Shown: positions 32,835 to 43,710, numbered from the stretch's first letter. The stretch is DNA of 64,000 bases from Leguminivora glycinivorella (GCF_023078275.1 NC_062998.1:11374416-11438415), one strand, 5' to 3'. Program-made: numbers and translations. The notes: generated from the letters alone by a model not told the origin.

Positions 32835-33507
32835 ACTCGCGACCTGAATGCTGGAATGGAAATGGAAAATGCTGGAATGATATCCCTCCACCTGTAAGAC
32901 AACTAAAAAGTAAGAAATCTTTCAAATTGCAATTTAAAAAGATATTACTGGAGAAACAAAAAACAGGGATACCATACGGATTTTTGGTCGCGGATTTTAG
33001 GATATAATTATTTTTACGGTACATTTTTAACGGCACGTTTGCGCACTTTATAACACTTCATAACACAAGTATTACTTACACATTTTCTATATTCTTGTTG
33101 GTCATTAATTGTATATGTATGTATTATTTCCACTTTAACTTGTATTTCATTTCACAGCAATGTATATAATTATATTTATAATCATAAATTGTTTTCTCAC
33201 CTTACTTTAAAATTACCTTAACCTATTTCTTCATTTATACACATTTCTTTATTTATTTAACTGTAACGTGATCTGGGTGCCGGCAGAATATCAGTGCCTC
33301 GCTCGAAAGGGTGAAGCGTATAGCTGAGTCGGAACCCTTTTGTTTTTGCTGCAATGCACACAGTGTTGGTAAGCATTTTTTTTATGTTGTGTACGTAATT
33401 TTAAGTCAATTGTGTTTTTTTTCTCTCTTTTTGTTGTTCTGTGTTGCATTTGTAATTGTGTGTTATTGCAGCATTCAAATAAAGCTTTTATCTATCTATC
33501 TATCTAT
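32835..33507 (+). pseudogene. 5'-truncated LINE 3' end, TSD CTAGTG
   Basis: The frame at 32835-33006 encodes a C-terminal scrap (WNDIPPPVRQLKSKKSFKLQ) of the type found at the end of CR1/jockey-like ORF2. A 3' region follows, ending 'ttcaaataaagctttta' with a (tcta)n tail. CTAGTG flanks it at 32829-32834 and 33508-33513, and the uninterrupted site survives in the sister transposon copy at 37751-37756. Confidence 0.85.
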
Positions 33508-33925
33508 CTAGTGTTCGTCCTAGGGATATGTATTCAAGACCAATGGCTTAAGGATGAAAAACTGGTATACCTTCGGAGGTGTGAGAGGCGTAGATATATA
33601 AACACAAAAGTTATTGTCAATAGACGGTCTTTCCGGGTAGACGGTCTTCTCCACACTGACCTTATATAAGAAACTAAGGCAAAACTTAAAAGTTAGCTAA
33701 TATATGACCACATTGACCCTTTTTTAAAAGTTACTACTTAGGTACATGTTTATAAGTTCCGATATACACTGATCATTAGTTTAAACAGCTAAGCTCAAAT
33801 GTGCGGGCCAAACACACTTCTCCTTATGGCACACTTACCCGTATTGACCTTACCAAATTTAACTTTTTTATACATAAGAATTTCGTCATGTACATAATTA
33901 TGTAAATGCAAAGAGTGCATCGGTT

Positions 33926-34040
33926 TTACTGGGTTCCGCCCTTTACTTTTTCGGGGTGCGTGGCCGCAAAGACGTTGTCTTTGAGAAGAGCTTCGTACAG
34001 CTTCGAGACCGTCGGAAATGTGTTGATGTTTATTTTGTGC
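33926..34040 (-). CDS. GstZ: Glutathione S-transferase zeta (maleylacetoacetate isomerase), last exon
   Basis: Minus-strand terminal coding exon, 115 bp, stop TAA at 33926-33928. It follows an acceptor 'ttgttttcag' and starts with one base that completes the AG|G arginine codon split by the upstream intron. It encodes NTFPTVSKLYEALLKDNVFA, then HPEKVKGGTQ and stop, matching the C-terminal end of zeta GSTs, where a 'YPTI-x-R-I-x-x-x-L' helix is followed by 'F-x-x-x-HP-x-x-Q'. The enzyme isomerises maleylacetoacetate to fumarylacetoacetate in tyrosine breakdown, using glutathione, in the cytosol. No clear AATAAA was seen before the transposon end at 33662, so the 3' untranslated region is undefined. 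Confidence 0.88.
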
Positions 34041-34082
34041 CTGAAAACAATATCACCTTAACCATAGTATAAAATCAAGAGT

Positions 34083-34310
34083 ACTATCGTACGGTATGGC
34101 CACTCTCGCTCCCCACTGAGAAGTGTCGCCCACCCGCTTTCGGTTACCTCACAGTTATCGCTTGTCAAAAACACGACCAGTCGACCTGGTCACACATACA
34201 AGCTTGGTACGCGTTCACTGACGCGAGCTGTGTGCGTAGGAACGCGCCTCTTTCATATACTTGATGGGTTTGATCGCCATTGTCCGAAGTATGCCTTAAC
34301 ACAAACCTCG
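34083..34310. repeat. Dispersed repeat 'actatcgtacggtatggcca', copy in GstZ intron
   Basis: About 80 % identical by eye to 42886-43107, sharing 'tatcgtac', 'ggttacctcacagtta', 'gtcaaaaac' and 'aggaacgcgcctctttcata'. Here it fills the intron between the decayed exon copy and the last exon. Confidence 0.75.
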
Positions 34311-34361
34311 CTAGCAGATGTTTTAATCCAGAGGGGAAAAGGCTATGTTCGGTTTCCTCAC

Positions 34362-34512
34362 GTAGTACATGCGGTACCGCGCAGTTCTCGACAGCAAGTC
34401 TTCCAGCGTCTCGAGACTCGAGCTCGCGCATACTCCAGGACCGGGCGAACCTCGTATATTTGCTCTTCGTGCTCGAATGAACCGCGCAGACCGGCGTTTT
34501 GCAGCTGCTAGA
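34362..34512 (-). pseudogene. Decayed partial copy of a GstZ exon
   Basis: On the minus strand it repeats the middle of the functional exon at 34561-34784 (34630-34770). The frame starts QNAGLRGSFEHEEQ, then is shifted by small indels, and the part matching ETLEDLLSRTA is out of frame. A stop follows soon after 'catgtac'. It has neither the exon's own 5' boundary nor its donor site. It lies in the 520-bp intron between the last two GstZ exons and is not expected to be translated. Confidence 0.8.
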
Positions 34513-34560
34513 ATACCATTAGAGCTAACGTGGTTCTGCTGGAGAGCATGACATACTCAC

Positions 34561-34784
34561 CTAGAGACGGCGTTGAAGACTTGCGGCACGAGACAAAGAT
34601 CGGCGTAAGAGAGCTGATCACCGACGCAGTACATGCGGTCCCGCGCAGTTCTCGACAGCAGGTCTTCCAGCGTTTCCAGCCCGCGCACAGTCCAGGATCG
34701 GACAAACTTCGTGTATTCCTCCTCATGCTCGAACGAACCGCGCAGACCGACGTTTTGCAGCGGCTGAATGCCGGCAACTATTGT
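34561..34784 (-). CDS. GstZ: Glutathione S-transferase zeta, penultimate exon
   Basis: Minus-strand internal exon, 224 bp. The acceptor 'ttactttacag' ends at 34785 and the donor 'gtgagt' starts at 34560. It starts on a codon boundary and ends after two codon bases, fitting the neighbouring exons exactly. It encodes TIVAGIQPLQNVGLRG, then WTVRGLETLEDLLSRTA, then MYCVGDQLSYADLCLVPQV. These are hallmark segments of the alpha-helical C-terminal domain of zeta GSTs: GIQPLQN, W-x-x-RGL-x-x-LE, and the N-capping box and hydrophobic staple region around VGD-x-x-x-x-ADLCLVPQV. No frameshift or stop is seen, so it looks functional. Confidence 0.93.
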
Positions 34785-34850
34785 CTGTAAAGTAATCAAT
34801 GATGTGATAACAAAGAGGATCAAGTTACCTTACTCTCAAAGTAAAACATG

Positions 34851-35075
34851 AAATCACAGTGCATAGACTGCCATATCTCGACACAGGCTTAAAACTTTTA
34901 AAAATCAGTTTTGACAATTTGGTCCATATTCTTAGCTTGATGTGTGTTAAAATGTCAAATATTAATATTAGCGCTATCTAGCCGAGCGTCCCCCAAAGGT
35001 GTCCATCTAGGCCACCGTACCTTTTTCTATATGGTTCTGAGGTACGTTTTTTTTCTTAGACTGTAGCTGTCTATA
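34851..35075. repeat. Dispersed repeat, inverted partner at 50895-51121
   Basis: 'cagtgcatagactgccat', 'cattcttagcttgatgtgtg', 'ttagcgccatctag'-type text and 'ccaccgtacctttttctata' occur here and, as the reverse complement, at 50895-51121. Non-coding, with about 80-85 % identity by eye. Confidence 0.75.
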
Positions 35076-35584
35076 CGGAGTTACATATGTCTTTGGAAAT
35101 ACATAATAAGTAGGTACTTTAGGTACCTATCGAACATAGTACAAAATACTTATGTGACATTCTCTGTAAATATGTCTGCAGTTCCGTCTAATAGACACGA
35201 CTCTTTTCATAGTTATTATATTATGGGACTGATTTGAGAAAGAATTATAGATTGTTTCGTAAAAATACCATGTTTCATTTATTACATACAAATCAAGGCC
35301 AAAATAAGTAGAAAGTTGCTTTATTGCGTTTCAAAGTTGCTTTATTCTACCCGCAAACAATACAAGGGAAAGCTGATACGCACATAAGTTGGTACATGGA
35401 CTAAGATGGAAACACAATAAAGGTACTTATAATGCTTTCTTAAGCCGTCTGAAAGAAAAGATTATTTTTGAGCCAATTAAAGAGATTAAACGAAATATTA
35501 TAATCGTTCTGGAAAAAATGTGTTGTCTAATTACTTACAAAAAATATTTATACGGATTATTTAAAAAATCCATGATTTTCATTA

Positions 35585-37905
35585 AGGTCAGTGCGGGCAA
35601 GACCGGCATAGTTTATTTGAAATAAAGTTTGAGTGGATAAAACTCTATAATTAATGTAGTCTGGCGTAATGCGCATGGTCCTATGAGATAGCAAATATTA
35701 TATTTTACAAAGCTTTTTTAATAATATTGGTGAAATAAGGTACTTTTAAGTCATAAAAATCACATTTTATAAGGCTCGGCGGGTTGACCGTCCTCCCGCG
35801 ATGAGTACAGAAAGACCGTCTAGTGCTTGTTGTCGCGTAATTTCATATGAGACTAGGTTCCAAAATCATGATCATTGTTATTTTACGTAATAACAGGGCA
35901 GAATGTGCTAGATAATTAATAAAATAATGTTAAAATTTTGAACATATAAGCATTTTTCTATTTATAAGGCAAGACCGGCATAAGTCCCGTAGATGGGGTT
36001 CATAACCTTTTCTTTTCAGGTCCAGATATTGCATAATACTATATTTACAACGAACACCTGCGATACAATTTAGTCACGATATTACAGACTCATATAAATC
36101 CAACTACTTATCTGTTTTTGAAACTTTTTTATTAAGAAAAGGTAATAGGATATTAAGATGTCGTGAATTGGTTTGGTAACATTTCTTAGCAATGCTTGGT
36201 TTTTCTATAGTTACTACCAGAGTTACCAACTACCTGAGCTACCACCCCCGAAAACCTATTGACGACACCCATGACGCCTTTTTGTCAAAGTGACAGCCAG
36301 CAATGTCAATTAACGGTCGGGTAGCCATAAAATAGTCGGTCAAAAGTGTCAAAACCGTTTTAAAGGGTACCCATACGGTCCCTGTTGGGTAATGCTGATT
36401 ATAAAAATAATAACCAACTTGAAACCCTACTCTCTTTTGAAATATTTGTCACCGCATCTTGCACAATCTAAATATACTTAAACAAAAATAATAAAAAACG
36501 GTTAGAGCTTACGATAATTCTACCAACTTAAATATGATGATGAATAATGCAGTGTAGGCTTACTTCTGTTCACCTCTTATCATTCTTCACAACCATGTCA
36601 CATATATTTTATTTTTACTTAATACTTTCGAATGATTTTAGTAACACCATACGAATCATTATCAAAACTGTATTTCGAAGTTGAAATCAAAAACGGTACA
36701 ACTATCATAAGCCAAAAACGTACCTATACACCGTGTTTCACTTAATACTAAAAACCTGAAAACAGTTTGTTCAGAATCGAGAGTAGAATCGATTGAGCTA
36801 TATCTTGATGGGGGTAATATTTTTATTATTGGTTATTTAATTGGTAAATTAGTATTATTGGTTATTTTTTACGTGCCTATTCTATTGTACTCGTAAGACA
36901 ACATTGTGTATATCGCATTGCTAGAGGTTGTTTACCTTTTTCAGTATTTAGGGGTATTAATACTGGCTGGTTACTTGGACGATTATTTTTTCCGCTACGA
37001 GTTTGACGTTGTTTGTCAGTTTAATCTTAATGTTTATCATAAGTCATAACAAATTGAACTCGTACCTAATTACAACCTTGTCATTTTGAATATTGGGTTT
37101 AAATTTGCTTACTGCGATTACCTGTCCAATTTGAAGTTTACTGTGACAAAGCTTTAAAGTGTTTTACAGTGACATCTTAGCAAACCTTATGTCGTTGCAG
37201 TAACGTACACAAATAAATAGTTTTATGCTTTATGGTGGAAGTTAGCAATTATTTTATTGAGTGTAGAACTAAAAGTCAAGTAGAACTGTACAGAAAATTA
37301 AAAATTCAATTTAAAAAAAAGTTACCATCAGATTAAAAGATGAATACTCTCGATGAGTTTAAAAAAATAAAAATCAGTTGGGGTGTCTGAGGTTTTGAGT
37401 GTTACCGGAAACACGTTGTATATTGATATTGTTTAGACTCGACTTATTTCCAATAAAGCCTAAAAAAGGTTGGCAACTCCTTGTTTATCATATGCCGGTC
37501 TTGCCTTTCTCTTTTATCGGACTTTCTGACTAGGCACAATTTCTAAGTTACATATTTCAGAACATAAAACTAGAAATTGAGCGCGTTTTGAGTAGAATAA
37601 TAGTACTAGTCAGAAATAACGGTTATTAAATGACTGCGTTACATACATGATATACAAATATTCCGACTGCTTCTATTTTATTTTATTTTTTTGCGGAACC
37701 TTGCCGAACTTGATGTTCGAGTTCGAAACGAGAAACAAGTTTATTGTTAACTAGTGTTCGTCCTAGGAATATGTATTGAAGACCAATGGATTAAGGATGA
37801 AAAACTGCTATACCTCCAGAGGTGTGAGAGGCGTAGATATGTAAACAAAAAAGTTATAGTCAATAGACGGTCTTTCCGGGTAGACGGTCTTCCCCACACT
37901 GACCT
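35585..37905. mobile_element. TA-flanked DNA transposon, copy 2
   Basis: Same ends as copy 1, with TA at 35583-35584 and 37906-37907. Bases 35585-35853 and 36346-37345 are almost identical to copy 1, with a few small differences such as an 11-bp gap near 37183. In contrast 37673-37905 is only about 90 % identical to the right end of copy 1. It keeps about 490 bp (35855-36345) missing in copy 1 and an uninterrupted site for the LINE insertion. No convincing transposase frame. Confidence 0.8.
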
Positions 37906-37978
37906 TACTAGTATATTTGCAACATGTTTATTTAGTAAGTCTTTCCCGCGACGAAACAAAGGTGTTTAGTACCTTTAG

Positions 37979-38092
37979 TGCGTTTTCACATTATCCGATC
38001 CGATATCGGATGTCGGACCGATATCCCATACATTACAGGCGCCATCTTGAATTTTTTTCCATTGAAATCCTTATATATGATAATGTGAAAAC
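37979..38092. mobile_element. MITE 'gcgttttcacattatcc', interrupted by a hAT element
   Basis: The left end 'gtgcgttttcacattatccg' is followed by 'gatccgatatcggatg' and 'cccatacattacaggcgcc'. The right end '...gataatgtgaaaac' is duplicated as the hAT target site, and its last bases continue at 39485-39495. The family ends pair as inverted repeats around the insertion. Confidence 0.7.
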
Positions 38093-39484
38093 TAGGGCTT
38101 GCATTCCGGAATCTCGAAATTCCGGAATTTCGGACAATTTTTCCGATATTACAGTTCCGGAATTGAGACACATAATCTCGAAAATTCCGGAATTGAAAAA
38201 AGATATATTTTTGGACGAAAACGTGTAATATCAGCCTGGTTATTTTACAAAACTACCACCGCGTCTATAAAAGATATGTAAATTCATTAAGTTAGACACT
38301 GCTCAGGTAGTGCCTATTTTATGACCAAAGGGTTGCATCCAGGGCTAGTTAGAGCGAGATAGTGTAGTTTTAACCCGCTAATATTATACCATTGTCACTT
38401 TATGGTTTTGCTCTCAATTGTTTTAGCTAATAAGTGAAATATATAATCACTTTAAAGTAAATATTTGTTGTAGAAAGTTGTGTTTTGTGATAATTTAAAA
38501 TTACTAGCCGGGAGTTGAGTGTTATATGCTCGAATACTGAAGGACAATTAAATATAAATAAATAACATTAGGTGCATTATTATTTTATTAGCGTTATTTA
38601 TGTTTATTAGATCGAACTTAAATTTCAGTAATAATCTAAATTAATAAAGCGGCATAAACTCAAAATTTTACTTCTTTTCTCATAGTACTGAACATTTTAG
38701 GCATAAAGTCTTAAGTTCAGACGCAAATCGTATTATTTGGTATTACATTCATTCACAAGCATAACGTCGTAGTTACTTTATACACTTTTCACAAAGACGT
38801 GTGCATATTTTACTAAACTCTATCTAAGTCTAAGTCTATTACCACTTACCACAAAATCAAAAGATATGATAAGCAAATGTATGGAAAATTATGAATATAA
38901 AAAGAATGATTTATTTTTTTACAAAAAAATTAAGGTGTACAATGTATATGTAGGTACCTAGGAATAAATCATAAAATCTGTCTCTTTGGGCTAGCTTGGA
39001 TATCTTTTGTCCCTACTCGAGTCTGATAAAGGTAATTCAATATTTCTTTTATTACAGTTATGTGAACAAGACATTATGACATTCTTGTAAATTATTACTT
39101 TTATATTATTTCGATGGTCAATGGATAAAAAATGACTTTAACGTTGACCACTATCAGAAAACTGGCACTAAAACCTCGTTTGTATCGTTAACTGTAGTTC
39201 GAAATACCTTGCAAGACCGATTTTGACACAAAATGGGCTTTCCTGTAAAATTACTAAAATGAAAATTTCAGTGTTACATGCCTTTCAGGTACGGAGTTAT
39301 TGTCTTAAACGTCGATTTATAATAAATTTCAATTTAAAATTGTATTATTTCATCAAAAACCCACCAGAAAACCAAACCAAAAAAAAATTGTTCAATTCCG
39401 GAACTAGTTCCGGAATTCCGGAATTGAAGTCCAATCTCGAAAACCAGTTCCGGAATTGAAAATCGTCCGATATTGCAAGCCCTA
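38093..39484. mobile_element. Non-autonomous hAT element, TSD GTGAAAAC
   Basis: Terminal inverted repeats TAGGGCTTGCA / TGCAAGCCCTA are flanked by identical 8-bp duplications GTGAAAAC at 38085-38092 and 39485-39492. Subterminal zones at both ends are studded with 'ttccggaatt' palindromes. The 1392-bp interior is AT-rich, with no recognisable transposase. Confidence 0.93.
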
Positions 39485-39665
39485 GTGAAAACGGACTTAC
39501 GAAGCGTGCATGACGCCGAAGCCAACAAGTAGGTTGATGCTCTTCAACATCACTTGAATAAAATCACTTGAACACACCGAGCGACTGCTGCCCGGTCTTA
39601 TTACCATAGGACCTGATAGCCCAATGGTTAGTCTATAATTTTCACCGAAGAACCTTGCTCATTTT

Positions 39666-39750
39666 TAGGGTTCCGCACCAAAAAGGTACAAAAGGAACCC
39701 TTATGGTGTCGCTCTGTCCGTCTGTCTGCCTATCTTTCTGTCACATTACT
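39666..39750 (+). repeat. Fragment of an 'agggttccgcaccaaaaagg' repeat
   Basis: Short piece with 'agggttccgcaccaaaaagg' and 'aacccttatggtgtcgctct' followed by tctg/tctt repeats, related in style to the family at 22540. The rest is missing. Confidence 0.6.
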
Positions 39751-39757
39751 AAATATT

Positions 39758-40030
39758 GACGACCGGTCTGGCTCAGTCGGTAGTGACTCAGACGGTAGTG
39801 ACCCTGCCTGCTAAGCCGCGGTCCTGGGTTCGAATCCCGGTAAAGGCATTTATTTGTGCGATGAGCACAGATATTTGTTCCTGAGTCATAGATGTTTTCT
39901 ATGTATATAAGTATGTATTTATTTATTTAAGTATGTATATATTATCGTCGCTTAGCACCCATAGTACAAGCTTTGCTTAGTTTGGGGCTGAGTTGATCTG
40001 TGTAAGGTGTCCCCAATAATAAAAAAAAAA
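39758..40030 (+). mobile_element. tRNA-derived SINE with duplicated A-box region
   Basis: Same family as 12596-12852, with the B box at 39827-39837 and an A-rich tail at 40019-40030. The head contains a short tandem duplication: 'ctcagtcggtagtga' is followed at once by 'ctcagacggtagtga', so the A box is present twice. Confidence 0.88.
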
Positions 40031-41017
40031 TCTCAAGAACTACTTATGCTACCGCTTTGAAATTAGGAATAGGTACTTATGAGTATCGTTGATCTCTAGA
40101 TTGAAAGTATTAATTTTTTAAATTTATTAATATTGGGGGCAAACTGTAAATGTCAAGTTACTAGTTAAAAGATAGATCCCGATACACTTCCAATAGCCAG
40201 TTTCCGCTCAAACTCTTAACATTTTATCAAAGTTTTAAAAAGCTACGTGTTGGATTCGGCACGTCTAACAAGTGTCCGGAACATTAAAATTGTTCTTTAA
40301 TAGAAAATATCTTTCAAAATTATTAAAACAATTATACCTAAACCCAAAACCTCTTTCTTTTACAACTTACTTTCAGTCACTGATAAAACGTTTCACAAAG
40401 TCCATTTCCTAAAAATAGTTATTTGTTATACAAGGGGGCAAAGTTGTATTTTAACGCCGAGTGTGGAATTGAAAAACGAGCAAGTGAAAGGATTCTATAG
40501 TTGAACCACGAGCGAAGCGAGTCGGGTATCCGAGAATAGAATCCTGAACTTGCGCAAAGTATTTTCAATACACGAGAAGTAAAATAGAATCCTGAACTTG
40601 CGAGTTTTTTAACACGAGAAGTAAAATACATTTGCCTCCGAGAGTAACACAAAACTTTTCCCCTCGCTACAGCAAGGAAACTAAAACGCAAAAAATGCGT
40701 TTATCACTGTTTCCAGTAGTTCCACAGGTGGTAATTCATCTTAGATCTTACTGGATTTACCTACTTTTATCAATTTTAAAGCAGTTAATTTGACGTTATT
40801 CAAGGTCAAATTACTTTACCCACTAGTGCATAAAATGCGTTTTTACCCGCTGGTATTAAAGGACAAAACACGTGTTTCCGAGCTAGTGAGGGGAAAAAGT
40901 TTTTAATTCAAATCTTAACGCGCTGTGTTACATACCTCCTACAATTCGTGCCGAAATTTGAATTGATCCCCTAAATGGCGTAAGCGATCACTAAGAAGGG
41001 ATTATTGGCAAATCGGT
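40031..41017. other. Repeat-like patch at 40430-40720, otherwise nothing recognised
   Basis: Within 40480-40640 the phrases 'tagaatcctgaacttgcg' and 'acacgagaagtaaaata' each occur twice and 'cgagcgaagcgagtcggg' once. This suggests a small internally duplicated repeat. No gene is visible. Confidence 0.45.
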
Positions 41018-41165
41018 CCTTAGCCGGCCTAGCCAAAGTGACTATCGTTGACGCTACGCGGCGATCGAAACGCAGTCTGGCTCTGTCGGACCTCTATAGA
41101 GAGCGACAAGGAGGGCTAGCTACTAAACGCTTACGAAGCAAAAGCGGTTGTTATGTTGGCTGCAT
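41018..41165. mobile_element. Distant relative of the 'gtagccgaat' MITE family
   Basis: 'cttagccggcctagccaaag', 'gaaacgcagtctggctctgt' and 'gagcgacaaggagggctagc' follow the module order of the MITE family at 29201, but with diverged ends. Confidence 0.5.
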
Positions 41166-41401
41166 CCACGAGGGTCAGGGCCGTCAAGGGGATAAATGAA
41201 TTACGATAAAAAATGTGAACTGGATTAATTTGAATCGTTCTTTATTAACCAGACGATTTCCTAAAGATATTGTGAACGAAGTCTCCTGATTTAAATTTAG
41301 GTTGCGACATAAGTATATTATATGAGATAGGTACGTATTGGTGTGATAGAAAGGGACAAACGAACTTTATCGGCTTGATAACTTTAGTGAACTTTTATGA
41401 A

Positions 41402-41525
41402 TAAGGGCCACTTGCACCAACAAAAATGGAGGGTTAACCCGAGAGTTAACCAATCAATTTGTATAGAATTTGACAGATGACAGCCCACTAACCCCGAGTT
41501 AAATGTTTGGTGCAAGTGGGCCTAA
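41402..41525. mobile_element. MITE with 'taagggccacttgcacca' ends
   Basis: 'taagggccacttgcaccaac' is mirrored by '...ttggtgcaagtgggcctaa'. Inner 'gggttaacc' text follows a family I know from moths. About 124 bp. Confidence 0.85.
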
Positions 41526-41969
41526 GGGGGTTAATGTACATAGTTTAATACTTTACGAATGTATATGATTATGTATTAAAATTACATGATTAAATAATAA
41601 CTTAATAATACAATTTACGCTGACGATTTAACCACAGAATATGTAATAGGGTGCATTGGGGTAAAAATTACTTGTATTTTGAGAAAGTTTTTTCTAAGAG
41701 GTAATGTATTGCGAATTCTGTTAAGTCTAAAGTGTGACAGACAACGTCAATGACAACAATAATGGCGTACATTGAAGCTAATATTTATTGTGTATGAAAA
41801 ATTAAAAATTTTAAGACTTCATAATTTTTAAAAGTCACTGAACAAATGTTGATCAGTATAAGGAGAATAGCCTACAGTTCAATTCTTCGCCTTTGTTACA
41901 TGCCCCACTCTGTATAGGAATGTCACAATCACCAGTGGTGACGGACCCACCGTCTTCTGACCTTTCTTT

Positions 41970-42570
41970 CCAGCGGGCCTAGCCGAAAAGATAATTTATG
42001 ACGCTAGACGCCGCGCCGATCGCAACGTAGTCTGGCTGGACTGGCCCCGTAGCCGAAAGGCATTTCTGCGACGCGAAACGCCACCGAAACGCCGCAGAAA
42101 TGAAGTCTGGCTTTGTCGCGCCAATACGCAAGAGCGATAGAGGTAGATAGCTACGAAAGAGATATTATACTGAGCGCAGCGCCAACAAACTGGTTATTCC
42201 CGTTTGGCGCATTAATTGTACAGCATAAGTGTAATTGTTTATTATGAATAAATAAATAATAATAATAATAATAATCGTGAGCGTTTGTGCATTCGGGTAT
42301 GCACACTGGTCGGACAGTTTCAATAGTCCAGTGACTAGTCGGTCTCTATAGAGCCGCCAAGCTTCCGCATGATTAGCGCGACATGATGTCTTCGCGAGAT
42401 CGACTACCCGTCCTTGCCCCGTAGCCAAATGGCATTTCTGCGACGCGAAACGCCAACGAAATGCCGCGAAAGGTAGTCTGGCTTTGTCGCGCCAATCCGC
42501 AAGAGCGATAGAGATAGATATCTTTTAGAGCGTTTCGTTTCGTGAGCGTTTGTGCATTCCGCTACGCACG
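41970..42570. mobile_element. Cluster of three 'gtagccgaat'-type MITEs, one interrupted
   Basis: 41970-42030 is a diverged fragment ('gggcctagccgaaaagataa'). 42044-42150 is the left part of a second copy, whose right end ('cgtgagcgtttgtgcattcg') resumes at 42275-42306 after an insertion with an (aat)n tail at 42150-42274. 42415-42570 is a near-complete third copy. Confidence 0.75.
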
Positions 42571-42885
42571 CTTATGTGTTATGTATTTGTAAAGTAGGTA
42601 TAAGGAGGGACGCGCCGACGCGATAGGCCATATCACACTAGTGTCACAGTATAATAAAGAGTACTATCTATTGTTAGTGTAAGTTATAATTTATTATTAC
42701 CTAGAATCCGTTTCCTGCGCCGTTTGTACTGTATGCCTACCATCTCCAATTCTCCCTCAATTGCTCAAAGGTTAACTGGAAGAGATCCCTTAAAGGGATA
42801 AGTTCGCCTTTGTACTTATAATAAGCTCTTTTTCCTGTGTGTTGTATTATTTTCTGGTACAATAAAGTGTTTTACTACTACTACT

Positions 42886-43107
42886 ACTATCGTACAGTAT
42901 GGCCACTCTTGCTCCCCGCTGAAAGTGCCGCCCACCCCCTCTCGGTTACCTCACAGTTACCGCCTGTCAAAAACGTGAAGAGTCGACCTGTCATACTCAT
43001 ACAAGCATAATACGCGTTCACTTACTCGAGCTTAGACTGTGTGGTAGGAACGCGCCTCTTTCATATATTTGAGCGCCAGTGTCCGAGGTGTGCTATGTGC
43101 TGTGACC
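42886..43107. repeat. Dispersed repeat 'actatcgtacagtatggcca', next to a GstZ exon
   Basis: Second copy of the repeat at 34083-34310. It follows a (cta)n stretch and ends about 20 bp from the GstZ exon donor at 43129. Confidence 0.75.
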
Positions 43108-43128
43108 GCTGAATACTTAAGGGTTTAC

Positions 43129-43247
43129 CTCGACAATCTCCCTCATCCGGGCTCTGAGCAGTGGAGTAGCAGGTGACAGGCTCGGCTGCGGCCGGGTCTC
43201 CTCCAAGTACTGAAGAATGGCCATGGATTCTACTAGCGTCTCACCAT
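43129..43247 (-). CDS. GstZ: Glutathione S-transferase zeta, internal exon at the domain linker
   Basis: Minus-strand exon, 119 bp, between the acceptor 'aatccctttcag' and the donor 'gtaaac'. It starts with the last two bases of an aspartate codon and ends on a codon boundary, matching the next exon at 34784. It encodes GETLVESMAILQYLEETRPQ and then LLRARMREIVE. This is the end of the thioredoxin-like N-terminal domain, with the glutathione-binding E-S of 'T-L-x-ES-x-AI-x-x-YLEE-TRP', plus the linker to the helical domain. The upstream exon(s), carrying the SSCSWR catalytic motif, were not found up to 64000, so the gene is partial here. The intron to the next exon is 8344 bp and full of transposons. 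Confidence 0.93.
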
Positions 43248-43710
43248 CTGAAAGGGATTCCAGCATTCAAGACACAGATGTTATATATACCATAGATCAA
43301 GCAAACGTATCTACTTAGCGTGTCAAGTGAACTCAGTGAAATCCACTGAGTTGTCCGTCTTTAATCGCAGCTTGCAGCTTTCGGGCGTCAATTTTTGTAA
43401 GTTGAAATCAATCAAAACATAAAAAATGCCTCGTTACGTGATATTCAATTGCAACAACACAAAAATTATGAACAATCAAGAGCCTGAGACATATATAAAA
43501 TTACAGGCAAGAAACAACTTCAGTACAAAATTTGACACGCTCGGCCCCTATACAAATAGATGAACTTGTTTCTTCTATCTAAATTTAGTTCTGTGATTCA
43601 AGACTATCTCACTGATACAAATTTTAGATGATATGCCTTCGTGAGGCATATTCAAATATTTAAATACCTATTCGGATGTGCTTGTGGATGTCACCAATCC
43701 ATACTTCCTT
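43248..43710. other. Presumed GstZ intron sequence, nothing recognised
   Basis: No exon, inverted repeat or named family was recognised in this stretch. Confidence 0.4.

Larger units (their letters stand above)
31088..33662. mobile_element. TA-flanked DNA transposon, copy 1
   Basis: The ends 'aggtcagtgcgggcaagacc' and, inverted, the right end ('ggtcttctccacactgacct') are partial inverted repeats, with TA at 31086-31087 and 33663-33664. About 1.27 kb of the left and middle is nearly identical to copy 2 (35585-37905). Compared with copy 2 it lacks about 490 bp after 'catatgagactag' (31348), carries a pogo-like remnant (32600-32752) in place of another segment, and has a LINE insertion at 32835-33507. 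No long transposase frame was seen, so it is non-autonomous or degraded. Confidence 0.8.

Noticed and set aside
33519..33665. Coding exon reading WLKDEKLVYLRRCERRRY, also in the sister copy at 37753
   Set aside because: It forms the right end of a TA-flanked transposon, the frame stops at the terminal repeat and no domain was recognised; kept as part of the element.
34230..34790. Plus-strand reading frames across the GstZ exons
   Set aside because: They are antisense to the minus-strand exons, which have canonical splice sites and recognisable protein motifs.
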